This document shows, one piece after another, positions 17,017-30,179 of a DNA stretch of 64,000 nucleotides. Each line of letters starts with the position of its first letter. Within the stretch, counting starts at the first letter, position 1. Position numbers and translations under genes: made by a program. The notes under the pieces are model-generated. The model was not told the origin of the DNA and did no database searches. It saw nothing but the letters and a program-made list of their open reading frames with translations. This DNA comes from Rhodobacter flavimaris (lineage in GTDB: Bacteria; Pseudomonadota; Alphaproteobacteria; Rhodobacterales; Rhodobacteraceae), in NCBI RefSeq assembly GCF_021378075.1, contig NZ_JAJUOS010000003.1, positions 186,001 to 250,000 of the forward strand. Reading direction: 5' to 3'.

Positions 17017-18445
17017 GCGCCGCGGCCGCTGCCTGAGCAGCCCCCTCGATCCCCACCATGTTGAACGCGCCCGCGACCATCACGAATGCGGCCAGCATCA
17101 GCAAGCCCCACTGAACGGCCGGCATCCGCGATTCAAGCGCCTCGGTTTCGGTGCCGAAGTACATGTAGAAAACGATGCGCAGGTAGTAGAAGGCACCGAT
17201 CACCGACGCGATCACACCGAAGACCGCAAGCCAGATGTAGCCCGCCGAAACGGCAGCCTTAAGCACGCCGAACTTGGCGAAGAAGCCCAGCATCGGCGGC
17301 ACACCGGCCAGCGAGAAGAACAGCACCAGAAGCGCCAGCGCCTTCAGCGGCTCGGCCTTGGCGAACATGTTGAGCGAGGCGATGTCGGTCACCGGGGCGC
17401 CGTCACGCTCCATCGACAGGATGAAGGCGAAGGTGCCAACGTTCATGGCCACGTAGATGGTCATGTAGAGCAGCATCGACTGCACGCCTTCCTCGGTCCC
17501 GGCGGTGAGGCCGAGCAGTGCAAAGCCCATATGCGCGATCGAGGAATAGGCCATCAGGCGCTTGATGTTCTTCTGGCCGATACCCGCAATCGAGCCGAGG
17601 AACATCGAGGCGACGGCGATCAGGCCGATCACCTGGCCCCACTCGTTCGTCACATGGCCGAAGGCGTCCTGCACCAGGCGCGCCATCAGCGCCATCGCGG
17701 CCATTTTCGGCGCGGTGGCGAAGAAGGCGGTCACCGGGGTGGGCGAGCCCTCATAAACGTCGGGGGTCCACATGTGGAACGGCACCGCCGAGACCTTGAA
17801 CGCAAGGCCGGTCACCATGAAGACCATGCCGAAGAGCACGCCGATCGGCAGATGCCCATGCTCGACCACGGTGATGATGCCCGCAAACGAGGTGGTGCCG
17901 GCAAAGCCGTAGGTCAGCGAGGCGCCGTAGAGCAGCAGACCCGACGAGAGCGAGCCAAGCACGAAGTACTTCAGACCCGCTTCCGACGAACGCGCCGAGT
18001 CGCGACGCATGGCGGCGACGACGTAAAGCGCAAGCGATTGCAGCTCGAGGCCCATGTAGAGCGACATCAGATCGCCCGCCGAGACCATCATCATCATGCC
18101 GATCACGGCCAGAACGACCAGGATCGGGTATTCGAAGCGCAGCAGGCCGCGGCGGGCCATGTAATCCGCGCTCATTGCCAGCACGGCAGCCGCCGACAGC
18201 AGGATCGCGATCTTGGCGAAGCGCGCGAAGGCGTCGTCAATGAAGAGACCGCCGAAGGCTTGGGTCGCGCCCTCGCCCCGTAGGCCGATCCATACGCCGA
18301 CCAGAACCAGCACCGCCACCGTGACCCACAGAAGGCCGGAAGCGATCTTGTCTTTGCCGCCATAGGCGCCTGCCATGAGCCCGACCATCGCGAAGACGGC
18401 AAGCAGGAATTCCGGCAGGATCGTGGAGAAATCCGCAGAAGTCAT
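17006..18445 (-). CDS. nuoN: NADH-quinone oxidoreductase subunit N
   Basis: An antiporter-like membrane subunit of respiratory complex I, with about 14 membrane helices over 479 residues. Conserved segments include SAYKYFV-type [36 protein letters not shown] (with the functional lysine) and [19 protein letters not shown]. It takes part in proton pumping with NuoL and NuoM. It is the last nuo gene and its stop overlaps birA. Confidence 0.97.
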   Translation of the reverse strand: MTSADFSTILPEFLLAVFAMVGLMAGAYGGKDKIASGLLWVTVAVLVLVGVWIGLRGEGATQAFGGLFIDDAFARFAKIAILLSAAAVLAMSADYMARRGLLRFEYPILVVLAVIGMMMMVSAGDLMSLYMGLELQSLALYVVAAMRRDSARSSEAGLKYFVLGSLSSGLLLYGASLTYGFAGTTSFAGIITVVEHGHLPIGVLFGMVFMVTGLAFKVSAVPFHMWTPDVYEGSPTPVTAFFATAPKMAAMALMARLVQDAFGHVTNEWGQVIGLIAVASMFLGSIAGIGQKNIKRLMAYSSIAHMGFALLGLTAGTEEGVQSMLLYMTIYVAMNVGTFAFILSMERDGAPVTDIASLNMFAKAEPLKALALLVLFFSLAGVPPMLGFFAKFGVLKAAVSAGYIWLAVFGVIASVIGAFYYLRIVFYMYFGTETEALESRMPAVQWGLLMLAAFVMVAGAFNMVGIEGAAQAAAAALVH

Positions 18446-18456
18446 TTGTTTCTCCC

Positions 18457-19992
18457 TCAGTGCCCGGCCGCTGCCATTTGGTCGGCAGGCAGGCTGGCGT
18501 TGTAGTCTTGGACGAGCTGGCCGACGGACGGCCCGATGATATCAGTCACCACGCGCGGATAGACCCCCAGCAGGAGCGTCATCGCGACGAGCGGCGCAAA
18601 GATCCACTTCTCGCGCGCGGTCATGTCGGTAATCGTCTTCAGGCTTTCCTTGATCAGATCACCCAGGACCACGCGGCGATAGAGCCACAGCGCATAGGCG
18701 GCCGACAGGATCACGCCCGAGGCGGCCACGGCCGTCACCCAGGTGTTGACCTTGAAGATCCCCATGAGCGTCAGGAATTCACCGATGAAGCCCGAGGTGC
18801 CCGGAAGGCCGACGTTCGCCATGGTGAAGAACATGAAGATCAGCGCATAGGCCGGCATCCGGTTCACGAGGCCACCGTAGGCGTCGATCTCGCGGGTGTG
18901 CATCCGGTCGTAGATCACGCCGACGCAGAGAAACAGCGCGCCCGAGATGAAGCCGTGCGACAGCATCTGGAAGATGGCGCCGTCGATGCCCTGCTGGTTC
19001 ACCGCGAAGATACCCATGGTCACATAGCCCATGTGCGCCACCGACGAGTAAGCGATCAGCTTCTTCATGTCTGACTGCGCGAGCGCCACGAGCGAGGTGT
19101 AGACGATCGCAATCGCCGACATCCACAGCACCAGCGGCCCCATCACGTCCGAGCCCACCGGGAACATCGGCAGCGAGAAGCGCAGGAAGCCGTAGCCGCC
19201 CATCTTCAGCAGGATTGCGGCCAGCACGACCGAGCCCGCCGTCGGCGCCTGCACGTGCGCGTCGGGCAACCAGGTGTGCACCGGCCACATCGGCATCTTC
19301 ACCGCGAAGGAGGCGAAGAAGGCCAGGAACAGCAGCGTCTGCATCCCGCCGATCACCGTGAAGCCCGCGACATGCAGGGTCTCCGAGGCGAAGTCATGCT
19401 TGAGCAGCGCGACGATATCGGTGGTGCCCGCGTCCATATACATGGCGATCATCGCCACGAGCATCAGCACCGAGCCGAGGAAGGTGTAGAGGAAGAACTT
19501 GAACGCGGCGTAGATGCGCTCCTTGCCACCCCAGATACCGATGATCAGGAACATCGGGATCAGGCCAGCTTCGAAGAACAGGTAGAACAGCACCAGATCA
19601 AGCGCGACGAACACGCCGAGCATCAGCCCCTCGAGCACGAGGAAGGCGATCATGTATTCCTTCACGCGCTTCTCGACGCCCCAGGCCGAGGCAATCGTCA
19701 GCGGCATGAGGAACGTGGTCAGCAGCACGAAGAGGATCGAGATCCCGTCAACGCCGAGCTTGTAATGCAGGCCCATGATCCACTCACGGTCCTCGACGAA
19801 CTGGAAGCCCGTGTTCGACGGATCGAAGCCCGACAGCAGGAAGAGCGAGACAAGGAACGTCACCGAGGTCGCGGTCAGCGCGAACCATTTCGCGTTTCGA
19901 TCCGCAGCCTCACCGCCCCCACGCTGCACCAGCGCCAGGATTGCCGCCGCCACCAGGGGAATGAAAGTGATGATGGAAAGCAGGTTTTCCAT
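18457..19992 (-). CDS. nuoM: NADH-quinone oxidoreductase subunit M
   Basis: A 511-residue antiporter-like complex I membrane subunit. Signatures are [19 protein letters not shown], a conserved Glu in [38 protein letters not shown] and [20 protein letters not shown]. The ATG overlaps the nuoL stop as TAATG; nuoN follows after 11 bases. Length and motifs are standard, with no oddity. Confidence 0.97.
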   Translation of the reverse strand: MENLLSIITFIPLVAAAILALVQRGGGEAADRNAKWFALTATSVTFLVSLFLLSGFDPSNTGFQFVEDREWIMGLHYKLGVDGISILFVLLTTFLMPLTIASAWGVEKRVKEYMIAFLVLEGLMLGVFVALDLVLFYLFFEAGLIPMFLIIGIWGGKERIYAAFKFFLYTFLGSVLMLVAMIAMYMDAGTTDIVALLKHDFASETLHVAGFTVIGGMQTLLFLAFFASFAVKMPMWPVHTWLPDAHVQAPTAGSVVLAAILLKMGGYGFLRFSLPMFPVGSDVMGPLVLWMSAIAIVYTSLVALAQSDMKKLIAYSSVAHMGYVTMGIFAVNQQGIDGAIFQMLSHGFISGALFLCVGVIYDRMHTREIDAYGGLVNRMPAYALIFMFFTMANVGLPGTSGFIGEFLTLMGIFKVNTWVTAVAASGVILSAAYALWLYRRVVLGDLIKESLKTITDMTAREKWIFAPLVAMTLLLGVYPRVVTDIIGPSVGQLVQDYNASLPADQMAAAGH

Positions 19993-22148
19993 TAGTTCGA
20001 CCCCCCGGTCAGGACGACCCAGAACATGAGCACCACGATGCCGATGACCATGGCGAAAGCGTAGTGGAACAGGTAGCCGGACTGCACCCGGCCAGCGAGA
20101 CGGGTCAGGCGCGGCACGATACCGAGCGCAACACCGTTGATAGCCCCGTCGATCGTCGCGCCATCACCCTTCTTCCACAGGAAGTTGCCAAGCCATTTGG
20201 CTGGACGGATGAAGATCGCGTCATAGAGCTCATCGAAATACCACTTGTTCAGCAGGAACTGGTACAGCGCGGGTTGCGCCTTGGCGAGACGCTCCGGGAT
20301 CGCCGGATTGACGATGTAGAACAGGTAGGACAGCGACAGGCCGATCAACATCGCGATGAAGGGCGACACCTTGACCCAGGCGGGTGCGTGGTGCGCGTCA
20401 TCCATCACGGTATTGTCCGGCGCCATGAAGATCGCGCCTTGCGGAGCGGCGCCGGCAACGGCGTGGCCATCGGCCGCGGCATGCTCGGTCGCGGCGGGGG
20501 CGGCATGTTCGGCCGCCGGAGCAGCGTGCTCGCCTGCGGGCGCCACGCCCGACATTGCGGTTTCCTGATTCACGGCAGCGGCCTCGGCAGCGTGCTCACC
20601 CTCGGCCGCCACTTCTTGATGCGGCATGCCGAAGAATTCGGTCACCTTGTTGTGGTCGCCGAAGAAGCTGTTGTACCACACCATCCCCGAGAAGATCGCA
20701 CCAAGCGCCAGAACACCAAGCGGAACCAGCATCACCATCGGGCTTTCATGCGCGTGGTCATGCGCATGATGATCGCCGCGGGCCTTGCCGAAGAAGGTCA
20801 TGAAGATCAGGCGCCACGAGTAGAACGAGGTCAGCGCGGCCGCGATCACGAGCAGCCAGAAGGCGTAGCCCGAACCCGAGGCATAGGCGCTCTCGATGAT
20901 GGCATCTTTCGACAGGAAGCCCGCAAAGCCGATCGAGGTGAGCGGAATGCCGACACCGGTGATGGCGAAGGTACCGATCATCATGATCCAGAAGGTGAAC
21001 GGGATTTTCTTGCGCAGGTTGCCGTAGTTCCGCATGTCCTGCTCGTGGTGCATCGCATGGATGACCGAGCCGGCGCCAAGGAACAGCATGGCCTTGAAGA
21101 AGGCGTGAGTCAGCAGGTGGAACATCGCCGCCGAGTAAACGCCCGCACCGGCGGCCACGAACATGTAGCCAAGCTGCGAACAGGTCGAATAGGCGATGAC
21201 GCGCTTGATGTCGTTCTGCACGAGGCCCACGGTCGCCGCGAAGAAGGCGGTGGTGGCGCCGATGTAGACGATGAACATCTTGGCCTGCGGCGCGTATTCG
21301 AAGAGCGGCGACATGCGCGACACCAAGAACACGCCCGCGGTCACCATGGTTGCCGCGTGGATAAGGGCCGAAACCGGCGTCGGGCCTTCCATCGCGTCCG
21401 GCAGCCAGGTGTGCAGCAGAAGCTGCGCCGACTTACCCATGGCACCCACGAAGAGCAGGACGGCCAGAAGGTTGGCAGCGTTCCACTCGGTCCAGAGGAA
21501 CTGCAGGTTGGTCTCGGCCAGCGTCGGTGCGGCGGCGAAGACATCGTCCATCGAGATCGAGCCGACCAGATAGAACAGGCCGAAGATGCCAAGCGCAAAG
21601 CCGAAGTCGCCGACGCGGTTGACGATGAAGGCCTTCATGGCCGCCGCGTTCGCCGAGGGCTTCTTGTAGTAGAAGCCGATCAGCAGATATGAGGCCAGAC
21701 CCACGCCTTCCCAACCGAAGAACATCTGCACCAGGTTGTCCGAGGTCACCAGCATCAGCATCGCGAAGGTGAACAGCGACAGATAGGCGAAGAAGCGCGC
21801 CTTGTAATGCTCGTGGTGGGTCCAGTTGTCGTCATGGGCCATGTAGCCCCACGAATACAGGTGCACCAGCGCCGAGACCGTGGTCACCACGATCAGCATG
21901 ATCGCGGTCATCCGGTCAACGCGGATCCCCCAAGAGGTGTTCAGCTCGGTGCCCGACTGGATCCAGTCGAGGATGTGGATGTGGTGCGTCTGCCCGTCAT
22001 GGCCGAGGAACACGGCCCAGCTGAGCACACACGACAGGAACAGCAGGCCGGTCGTAACCGCCATGGCGCCCTTTTCGGAGATCACGCGCCAACCGAAGCC
22101 GCCGATGATCGCCCCGAGAAGGGGAGCAAAGAGGATGATCGTTTCCAT
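19992..22148 (-). CDS. nuoL: NADH-quinone oxidoreductase subunit L, with His/Ala-rich insert
   Basis: The distal antiporter-like subunit of complex I, which also supplies the long lateral helix. At 718 residues it is about 100 longer than E. coli NuoL. Conserved segments include [39 protein letters not shown] and [20 protein letters not shown]. The extra length is mainly a hydrophilic stretch (about 510-585) with repeated EHAAPA-like units and many His, between late membrane helices. Longer NuoL/Nqo12 forms are known in Paracoccus and relatives. Six bases separate it from nuoK. Confidence 0.96.
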   Translation of the reverse strand: METIILFAPLLGAIIGGFGWRVISEKGAMAVTTGLLFLSCVLSWAVFLGHDGQTHHIHILDWIQSGTELNTSWGIRVDRMTAIMLIVVTTVSALVHLYSWGYMAHDDNWTHHEHYKARFFAYLSLFTFAMLMLVTSDNLVQMFFGWEGVGLASYLLIGFYYKKPSANAAAMKAFIVNRVGDFGFALGIFGLFYLVGSISMDDVFAAAPTLAETNLQFLWTEWNAANLLAVLLFVGAMGKSAQLLLHTWLPDAMEGPTPVSALIHAATMVTAGVFLVSRMSPLFEYAPQAKMFIVYIGATTAFFAATVGLVQNDIKRVIAYSTCSQLGYMFVAAGAGVYSAAMFHLLTHAFFKAMLFLGAGSVIHAMHHEQDMRNYGNLRKKIPFTFWIMMIGTFAITGVGIPLTSIGFAGFLSKDAIIESAYASGSGYAFWLLVIAAALTSFYSWRLIFMTFFGKARGDHHAHDHAHESPMVMLVPLGVLALGAIFSGMVWYNSFFGDHNKVTEFFGMPHQEVAAEGEHAAEAAAVNQETAMSGVAPAGEHAAPAAEHAAPAATEHAAADGHAVAGAAPQGAIFMAPDNTVMDDAHHAPAWVKVSPFIAMLIGLSLSYLFYIVNPAIPERLAKAQPALYQFLLNKWYFDELYDAIFIRPAKWLGNFLWKKGDGATIDGAINGVALGIVPRLTRLAGRVQSGYLFHYAFAMVIGIVVLMFWVVLTGGSN

Positions 22149-22154
22149 TGTCCC

Positions 22155-22460
22155 TTACCCCTTCATCACGTTGACGTCTTCGACTTCGATCGTGCCGCGG
22201 TTCCGGAAGAACACGACAAGGATCGCCAGGCCGATCGCCGCTTCGGCGGCCGCCACGGTCAGGATGAACATCGTGAACACCTGGCCCGCAAGGTCGTTCA
22301 GATGCGCCGAGAAAGCCACCATGTTGATGTTGACCGACAGCAGGATCAGTTCGATCGACATCAGGATAACGATGACGTTCTTGCGGTTCACGAAGATGCC
22401 GAAGATGCCGGTGACGAACAAAGCCGCCGCCACCCCTAGGTAATGTTCAAGTCCGATCAT
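22155..22460 (-). CDS. nuoK: NADH-quinone oxidoreductase subunit K
   Basis: A 101-residue, three-helix subunit at the base of the complex I membrane arm. The family pattern [36 protein letters not shown] (with a buried conserved Glu) and [19 protein letters not shown] is complete. It lies 46 bases after nuoJ and six before nuoL. Confidence 0.97.
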   Translation of the reverse strand: MIGLEHYLGVAAALFVTGIFGIFVNRKNVIVILMSIELILLSVNINMVAFSAHLNDLAGQVFTMFILTVAAAEAAIGLAILVVFFRNRGTIEVEDVNVMKG

Positions 22461-22506
22461 CGCTGTCCCTCCGGGTTTACGCCCGTTTCATTCTTTCTAG
22501 CGTTCA

Positions 22507-23111
22507 TCACAGCCCCTGCCCCGGTTTCACGTCCACCAGTTCCAGAGCTTTGGCCGGGTCGCGGTGCATCTGGGCGATCACGTTCTGGCGTTTGACGTCC
22601 TTGCGGTGGCGCAGCGTCAGCAGGATGGCGCCGATCATCGCGACCAGCAGCACCAGACCCGCCGCCTGGAAGAGGTAGAGATACTTGTCATACATGACCA
22701 TGCCGAGCGCGACCGAGTTCTGGACGCCCTCTTCGATCGGGACCATGCGCAGCGTCTCGGCCTTGTCCGAGGCGTGCCAGGCGCTGAAGCCCGCGCCCAG
22801 TTGCAGCAGCATGACCACGCCGATCAGCAGACCAAGCGGCATGGTGCGCGCCAGCTCGCCCTTCAACTCGGCGAAATCGACGTCGAGCATCATGACGACG
22901 AAGAGGAAAAGCACCGCAACCGCGCCGACATAGACGATGATCAGCAGCATGGCCACGAACTCGGCCCCAAGCAGGACGAACAGGCCCGCCGCCGACAGGA
23001 AGGTCAGGATCAGCCACAACACCGAGTGGACCGGGTTTTTCGACACGACCACCATGAAGCCCGCAACCACTGCCACGACGGCGAAGAGGTAGAAGGCGAA
23101 AGCAAACACCG

Positions 23112-23115
<4 letters not shown>
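22507..23115 (-). CDS. nuoJ: NADH-quinone oxidoreductase subunit J
   Basis: A 202-residue membrane subunit with five helices. The characteristic segments are [39 protein letters not shown] sequence ([20 protein letters not shown]) and [16 protein letters not shown]. The pi-bulge helix region is present. Its start overlaps the stop of the CMD-fold gene as ATGA, so the extra gene is translationally coupled to complex I subunits on both sides. Confidence 0.96.
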
Positions 23116-25050
<1,935 letters not shown>

Positions 25051-25128
25051 TTTGTCCCTCAGACCGCCTTATTTCATTTCGTCGGTATTCTTGTCCCCCC
25101 ACCCGAGTGGGCAAGGGTAGTTATTCAC

Positions 25129-27144
25129 TTATTCCGCCGCGACCGGCGCCTTGCCCGCGACCCGTGCCTTGGCCGCAGCCGAAAGCTCGGCCATCAGCAC
25201 CGAGGCGCGCGCAATCGGGTTGGTCAGGTAGAAATCGCGGATCGCGTGACGGAAGCTCGCGCGGCCCATGTCGCGCAGGGCAACCGGCGTCCACTCGTTC
25301 GCGACCACCTGATCGACCTGGGCCAGATGCGGCACGGCCTTGATCATCTCGCGGCGCAGGCTCGCAAGGCTGTCCCACGGCTGGGTCGCGCCAAGCTCGG
25401 CCGACAGTGCGCGCAGGATCGCCCAGTTTTCCTTGGCCTCACCGGGGGCAAAGCCCGCACGGAACGCAAGCTGCGGACGGCCTTCGGTATTCACGAAGAG
25501 ACCGTTTTCCTCAGTATAGGCGGCGGCCGGCAGGATCACGTCGGCGCGCGAGGCACCGCGGTCACCATGGCTGCCCTGGTAGATCACGAACGGACCCGGG
25601 GCCACTTCGACCTCGTCCGAGCCCATGTTGTAGACGACCTGAACGCCCTCGACCGCAGCAAGCAGACCGCCCTCGGTCACGGCGCCCACATCCATCGCGC
25701 CCACACGGCCCGCGGCGGTGTGCAGCACCAGCATCTTGCCGCCCATTTTCCCGGCCAGCGCCTGAGCATGTGCGATAACGGCTTCGCCATCGGCCTCGTT
25801 CACAGCGCCCTGCCCCACGATGACCAGCGCGCCCTCGACCGGAGCGGCATCGGCCACCAGAGCCGCCAGCGCCGCGCGGTCTTCGCCGAGCTTGTCGTAA
25901 TCGTAGGTCAGATCCGCATCCAGACCGATCAGCGACACGCGGGCGCCGTTCAGCCAGGCCTTGCGGATGCGTGCGTTCAGCACCGGGGCCTCGACGCGCG
26001 GGTTGGTGCCAATCAGCACGATCTGCTTGGCCGTGTCGATATCCGCAATCGCGGCATTGCCGACATAGCCCGAACGGTTGCCCGCCGGAAGACGCGCGCC
26101 ATCGGTGCGGCATTCCACCTTACCACCCAGACCTTCGACCAGTTGCTTGAGCGCGAAGGCGGCCTCGGTCGAGGCCAGATCGCCGACCAGCCCCAGAACC
26201 TTCTTGCCCTTCATCGCCTCGGCGGCCTTGTGCAGGGCCTCGGCCCAGGTCGCTTTGCGCAGCTTGCCGAACTCACGCACATAGGGCGTGTCGAGACGCT
26301 GGCGGCGCAGGCCGTCCCAGATGAAGCGGCTCTTGTCCGAGATCCACTCTTCGTTCACGCCGTCATGGTTGCGCGGAACGATGCGCTTCACTTCGCGGCC
26401 CTTGGTGTCGACGCGAATGTTCGAGCCAAGCGCGTCCATCACGTCAATCGACTCGGTCTTGGTCAGTTCCCACGGACGGGCGGTGAAGGCGTAGGGCTTC
26501 GAGGTCAGCGCGCCGACCGGGCACAGGTCGATGATGTTGCCCTGAAGGTTGCTGTCGAGCGTCATGTTCAGATACGAGGTGATCTCGCTGTCCTCGCCGC
26601 GGCCGGTCTGACCCATCTGGGTGATGCCCGCCACTTCCGAGGTGAAACGCACGCAACGGGTGCAGCTGATGCAGCGGGTCATGCAGGTCGAAACCAGCGG
26701 CCCGAGGTTCAGATCTTCCGACGCGCGCTTGGTCTCGCGGTAGCGCGAGAAATCGACGCCATAGGCCACGGCCTGATCCTGAAGGTCGCATTCGCCGCCC
26801 TGGTCGCAGATCGGGCAATCAAGCGGGTGGTTGATGAGCAGGAACTCCATCACCCCCTCACGGGCCTTCTTGACCATGGGCGAGTTGGTCTTGATCACCG
26901 AGGGCTCGCCGTTCGGGCCGGGACGCAGATCCTTGATCTGCATCGCGCAGGAGGCCGCGGGCTTGGGCGGGCCGCCAACCACTTCGACCAGACACATCCG
27001 GCAGTTGCCGGCGATCGAGAGGCGCTCGTGATAGCAGAAGCGCGGCACCTCGATCCCGGCCTGTTCACAGGCCTGGATGATCGTCAGGTTCGGATCAACC
27101 TCGACCTCATGGCCGTCGATGATGATGTTGCGAAGGTTCGACAT
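25129..27144 (-). CDS. nuoG: NADH-quinone oxidoreductase subunit G
   Basis: The largest peripheral subunit (671 residues), carrying several Fe-S clusters. The N-terminal [2Fe-2S] ligands lie in [15 protein letters not shown] and AASC. The His-ligated [4Fe-4S] N5 motif is [15 protein letters not shown] further [4Fe-4S] motif is [10 protein letters not shown] with a distal Cys. The rest is a molybdopterin-oxidoreductase-like domain without the cofactor. The start MSNLRNIII at 27144 matches Nqo3 of P. denitrificans as I recall it; a GTG 23 codons upstream overlaps the preceding gene and is less likely. Confidence 0.96.
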   Translation of the reverse strand: MSNLRNIIIDGHEVEVDPNLTIIQACEQAGIEVPRFCYHERLSIAGNCRMCLVEVVGGPPKPAASCAMQIKDLRPGPNGEPSVIKTNSPMVKKAREGVMEFLLINHPLDCPICDQGGECDLQDQAVAYGVDFSRYRETKRASEDLNLGPLVSTCMTRCISCTRCVRFTSEVAGITQMGQTGRGEDSEITSYLNMTLDSNLQGNIIDLCPVGALTSKPYAFTARPWELTKTESIDVMDALGSNIRVDTKGREVKRIVPRNHDGVNEEWISDKSRFIWDGLRRQRLDTPYVREFGKLRKATWAEALHKAAEAMKGKKVLGLVGDLASTEAAFALKQLVEGLGGKVECRTDGARLPAGNRSGYVGNAAIADIDTAKQIVLIGTNPRVEAPVLNARIRKAWLNGARVSLIGLDADLTYDYDKLGEDRAALAALVADAAPVEGALVIVGQGAVNEADGEAVIAHAQALAGKMGGKMLVLHTAAGRVGAMDVGAVTEGGLLAAVEGVQVVYNMGSDEVEVAPGPFVIYQGSHGDRGASRADVILPAAAYTEENGLFVNTEGRPQLAFRAGFAPGEAKENWAILRALSAELGATQPWDSLASLRREMIKAVPHLAQVDQVVANEWTPVALRDMGRASFRHAIRDFYLTNPIARASVLMAELSAAAKARVAGKAPVAAE

Positions 27145-27205
27145 GCTCTGATCCGTCAGTTGGCTCGGGCGCGGGACAGGCCCACGCGGTGTTGCAGTTG
27201 GAGGT

Positions 27206-27484
27206 TCATGCACAACCTCTCAGGAAAACCCAGGCGCCACCCTGGAAATTGTCATCCGGCCCCGAGGCGACGCCCGCGCCCCGGCAGTAATCATTCGCGG
27301 CCCGCTTCGCCTCGGCGCCATCGGCATAGCCGAAAGCGTTCGGAACTCGCGTCACCACCAGCGTGCCTTCGATCTCCGTGAACCGGTAGGTCGTGGGCGC
27401 AGGCCCGAACCCCACCGATTCAGTCCCCGAGGCACAGGCGGCGAGCGCCAGCGTGCCAAGGGTCATGGAGAGCGCACGCCGCAT
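27206..27484 (-). CDS. Small predicted lipoprotein between nuoF and nuoG
   Basis: A 92-residue frame starting [20 protein letters not shown], a clear type II signal peptide with lipobox LAAC. The mature part has about 75 residues, with [20 protein letters not shown] and two further cysteines near the C-terminus that could form a disulfide. The ATG at 27484 is preferred because GGAG lies eight bases upstream; a GTG at 27493 overlapping the nuoF stop is an alternative. I know no function. It could be exported and only ride on the operon, or help at the periplasmic face of complex I. Confidence 0.78.
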   Translation of the reverse strand: MRRALSMTLGTLALAACASGTESVGFGPAPTTYRFTEIEGTLVVTRVPNAFGYADGAEAKRAANDYCRGAGVASGPDDNFQGGAWVFLRGCA

Positions 27485-27489
27485 CCGTT

Positions 27490-28785
27490 TCACTCCGCCG
27501 CCATCGCGCCCATACGGCCGGTCTTCTTGGCCTTGATGCGATCCTCGATCTCTTCGCGGTAATGGCGGATAAGGCCCTGGATCGGCCAGGCCGCCGCATC
27601 GCCAAGCGCGCAGATCGTGTGGCCCTCGACCTGTTTGGTCACCGACAGAAGCATGTCGATTTCCTCGACCTCGGCCTCGCCGCGCACAAGACGGTCCATC
27701 ACGCGCATCATCCAGCCGGTGCCTTCGCGGCAGGGCGTGCACTGGCCGCAGCTTTCGTGCTTGAAGAACTTCGACAGGCGCCAGATCGCCTTGATGATGT
27801 CGGTGTTCTGATCCATCACGATCATGCAGGCGGTGCCAAAGGACGACTGGAGCGAGCGCATCCCGTCGTAGTCCATGATCGCGTCTTCACACAGATGCGC
27901 CGGAATGACGGGGCACGAGGCGCCGCCCGGAATGACCGCCTTGAGGTTCTTCCAACCGCCGCGAACGCCGCCGCCGTGCTTCTCGATCAGTTCCTTCATC
28001 GAGATCGACATCGATTCCTCGATGACGCAGGGTGTGTTCACATGGCCCGACATGGCGAACAACTTGACGCCCGCGTTGTTCGGACGGCCGAAGCCCGCAA
28101 ACCATTCGGCGCCGCGACGCAGGATGGTCGGGACAACGGCGATCGATTCCACGTTGTTCACCGTGGTCGGGCAACCGTAGAGGCCCGAGCCAGCCGGGAA
28201 CGGCGGCTTCATCCGCGGCATCCCCTTCTTGCCCTCAAGGCTCTCGATCAGGGCGGTTTCCTCGCCGCAGATATAGGCGCCGGCGCCGTGCGACAGGTAG
28301 ACGTCGAAATCATAGCCCGACTTGCAGGCGTTCAGACCGATCAGACCCGCCTCGTAGCATTCGTCGATGGCGGCCTGCAGGGCCTCCTTCTCGCGCACAT
28401 ATTCGCCGCGGATGTAGATGTAGGCCGCGCGCGCGCCCATGGCGAAACCGGCGATCAGCGCACCTTCGATCAGCGTGTGCGGATCGTGGCGCATGATCTC
28501 GCGGTCTTTACAGGTCGCGGGTTCGGATTCGTCGGCGTTGATCACCAGATAGGCCGGGCGGCCATCCGATTGCTTGGGCATGAACGACCATTTCAGGCCG
28601 GTCGGGAAGCCCGCGCCACCACGGCCGCGCAGACCCGAGGCCTTCATCTGGTCGATGATCCAGTCACGGCCATTGGCCAGAATGTTCGCCGTGCCATCCC
28701 AGTGGCCGCGCATCATCGCGCCCTTGAGGGATCGGTCGTGCATCCCGTAGAGGTTGGTAAAGATCCGGTCCTGATCTTTCAGCAT
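27490..28785 (-). CDS. nuoF: NADH-quinone oxidoreductase subunit F
   Basis: The FMN- and NADH-binding subunit, 431 residues, where electrons enter complex I. The nucleotide and flavin motifs are [17 protein letters not shown] and [16 protein letters not shown]. The N3 [4Fe-4S] ligands are in [15 protein letters not shown], with the last Cys in [13 protein letters not shown]. The start at 28785 has GAGGGAC five bases upstream; the longer frame is a shadow of neighbouring genes. Confidence 0.98.
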   Translation of the reverse strand: MLKDQDRIFTNLYGMHDRSLKGAMMRGHWDGTANILANGRDWIIDQMKASGLRGRGGAGFPTGLKWSFMPKQSDGRPAYLVINADESEPATCKDREIMRHDPHTLIEGALIAGFAMGARAAYIYIRGEYVREKEALQAAIDECYEAGLIGLNACKSGYDFDVYLSHGAGAYICGEETALIESLEGKKGMPRMKPPFPAGSGLYGCPTTVNNVESIAVVPTILRRGAEWFAGFGRPNNAGVKLFAMSGHVNTPCVIEESMSISMKELIEKHGGGVRGGWKNLKAVIPGGASCPVIPAHLCEDAIMDYDGMRSLQSSFGTACMIVMDQNTDIIKAIWRLSKFFKHESCGQCTPCREGTGWMMRVMDRLVRGEAEVEEIDMLLSVTKQVEGHTICALGDAAAWPIQGLIRHYREEIEDRIKAKKTGRMGAMAAE

Positions 28786-28795
28786 GTTCTGTCCC

Positions 28796-29026
28796 TCAGT
28801 TACGCGGGCTGCCGGAGCGCCGGCGCCAGATACGCCAGACCTGTGCCAGCGCGAATAGATAGGCGGCAATCGCCGCGAAATCGGCAAGGAAGGCGAAGCG
28901 CGGCGGCAGCCCTGCCGCCTTGCCAAACCACTGAACAGCCAGCCACAGGACCGTCGCAACAACGATCACGAGGGCGGCGAGCCGTCCCTCGGTCGTGTCG
29001 AGCGCCCTGTTGGTTGCCTGCGTCAT
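28796..29026 (-). CDS. DUF5337-type small membrane protein between nuoE and nuoF
   Basis: A 76-residue protein with two predicted membrane helices ([20 protein letters not shown] and [19 protein letters not shown]) joined by a short loop and ending in a basic tail [13 protein letters not shown] recall this family as DUF5337, found in Rhodobacteraceae nuo operons; the match is from memory. The start MTQATNRAL at 29026 lies seven bases after nuoE, in keeping with the tight packing. The basic tail suggests a cytosolic C-terminus. Its role in complex I is unknown. Confidence 0.7.
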   Translation of the reverse strand: MTQATNRALDTTEGRLAALVIVVATVLWLAVQWFGKAAGLPPRFAFLADFAAIAAYLFALAQVWRIWRRRSGSPRN

Positions 29027-29033
29027 TCCCGCC

Positions 29034-30179
29034 TCAGTAATCGTTGGTCTTTGCGCGCTCGAGGAAGGCCTCAAGCCCCTCGGTCACGATGATCTTGGCC
29101 TGCGCCACCCACTTGTCGCGCGAGCAACGGCCCTTGAAGCGCGGCACGTTGTTGTCGGCATAGGCGACTTCGTCGGCGCCCCAGGCGGCGATCTGGTCGT
29201 AGTGGAAGATGCCCCACTCGTTCAGACGCTCTTCTAGAACCGGGCCGATGCCTTCGATCTTCTTCAGATCGTCGGCCTTGCCATCGCGCGGCGCGGCCAG
29301 ACCCTCGGGCTTCTCGCCCTCGGCCTCAGCGGCAACCGGCTCGGCTGCCTTCGGCGCCTCGGCTGTGTTGCTGGCGGCCTTGGGGGCCGAAGCGGCCTTG
29401 GCGGCGGCCTGCTGGACAGCCGACATCGGGCGCTGGCCCGCGCCCATGATGCCGATGGACGGATACTGACCCGACATCTGCCACGGCGCGCGCAGCGCAA
29501 CCTCGGTGCCGTCGATCTTCTTGACCACGTCGCCCACGGTGACCGCGGGATCGACCGAGCCGTTATATTTCTCCATCTCGCCCGCCGAAGCGGAGAGCGA
29601 GGTCAGACCGGTCGCCGGTTCCGACGAGAAGCGGCCGGTTTGCGAGCCCGGACGCGGCTGGCCGCCAGCGGCCATGTCGTCGATCAGCTTCGCGAGGCTC
29701 GCCTCCGAGAGATCCTCGTAATAGTCCTTGCCGATCTGTGCCATCGGCGCGTTGGCGCAGGCGCCAAGGCACTCGACCTCTTCCCACGAGAACTTGCCGT
29801 CAGCCGACAGCTCGTGCGCGTGCGGCGCGATCTTTTCCTTGCAGACCTTGATCAGGTCCTCGGCGCCGCAGATCATGCACGAGGTCGTGCCGCAGACCTG
29901 GATATGGGCCACCGAGCCGACCGGAGCCAGTTGGAACATGAAGTAGAAGGTCGCCACTTCCAGCGCGCGGATATAGGGCATCCCGAGCATGTCGGCGACG
30001 TATTCGATCGCCGGACGCGACAGCCAGCCTTCCTGCTCCTGCGCGCGGAACAGCAGCGGAATGATCGCCGAGGCCTGACGGCCGACCGGGAACTTGGTCA
30101 TCTGGGCCTGAGCCCAGGCGAGGTTCGCCGGGGTGAACTCGAAGCTTTCGGGTTGTGCGTGATGAAGGCGGCGCAGCAT
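29034..30179 (-). CDS. nuoE: NADH-quinone oxidoreductase subunit E with C-terminal extension
   Basis: The 24-kDa-type subunit with the N1a [2Fe-2S] cluster; ligands Cys96, Cys101, Cys137 and Cys141 are all present. Residues 1-240 make up the normal subunit. At 381 residues it is about 140 longer than P. denitrificans Nqo2. The extra part is an Ala/Pro/Glu-rich linker (about 255-300) followed by a helix-hairpin-helix-like domain (302-345; [20 protein letters not shown]). Similar long NuoE proteins exist in Rhodobacter. A related domain also ends some alphaproteobacterial L21 proteins (from memory). The ATG overlaps nuoD as TAATG. Confidence 0.96.
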   Translation of the reverse strand: MLRRLHHAQPESFEFTPANLAWAQAQMTKFPVGRQASAIIPLLFRAQEQEGWLSRPAIEYVADMLGMPYIRALEVATFYFMFQLAPVGSVAHIQVCGTTSCMICGAEDLIKVCKEKIAPHAHELSADGKFSWEEVECLGACANAPMAQIGKDYYEDLSEASLAKLIDDMAAGGQPRPGSQTGRFSSEPATGLTSLSASAGEMEKYNGSVDPAVTVGDVVKKIDGTEVALRAPWQMSGQYPSIGIMGAGQRPMSAVQQAAAKAASAPKAASNTAEAPKAAEPVAAEAEGEKPEGLAAPRDGKADDLKKIEGIGPVLEERLNEWGIFHYDQIAAWGADEVAYADNNVPRFKGRCSRDKWVAQAKIIVTEGLEAFLERAKTNDY

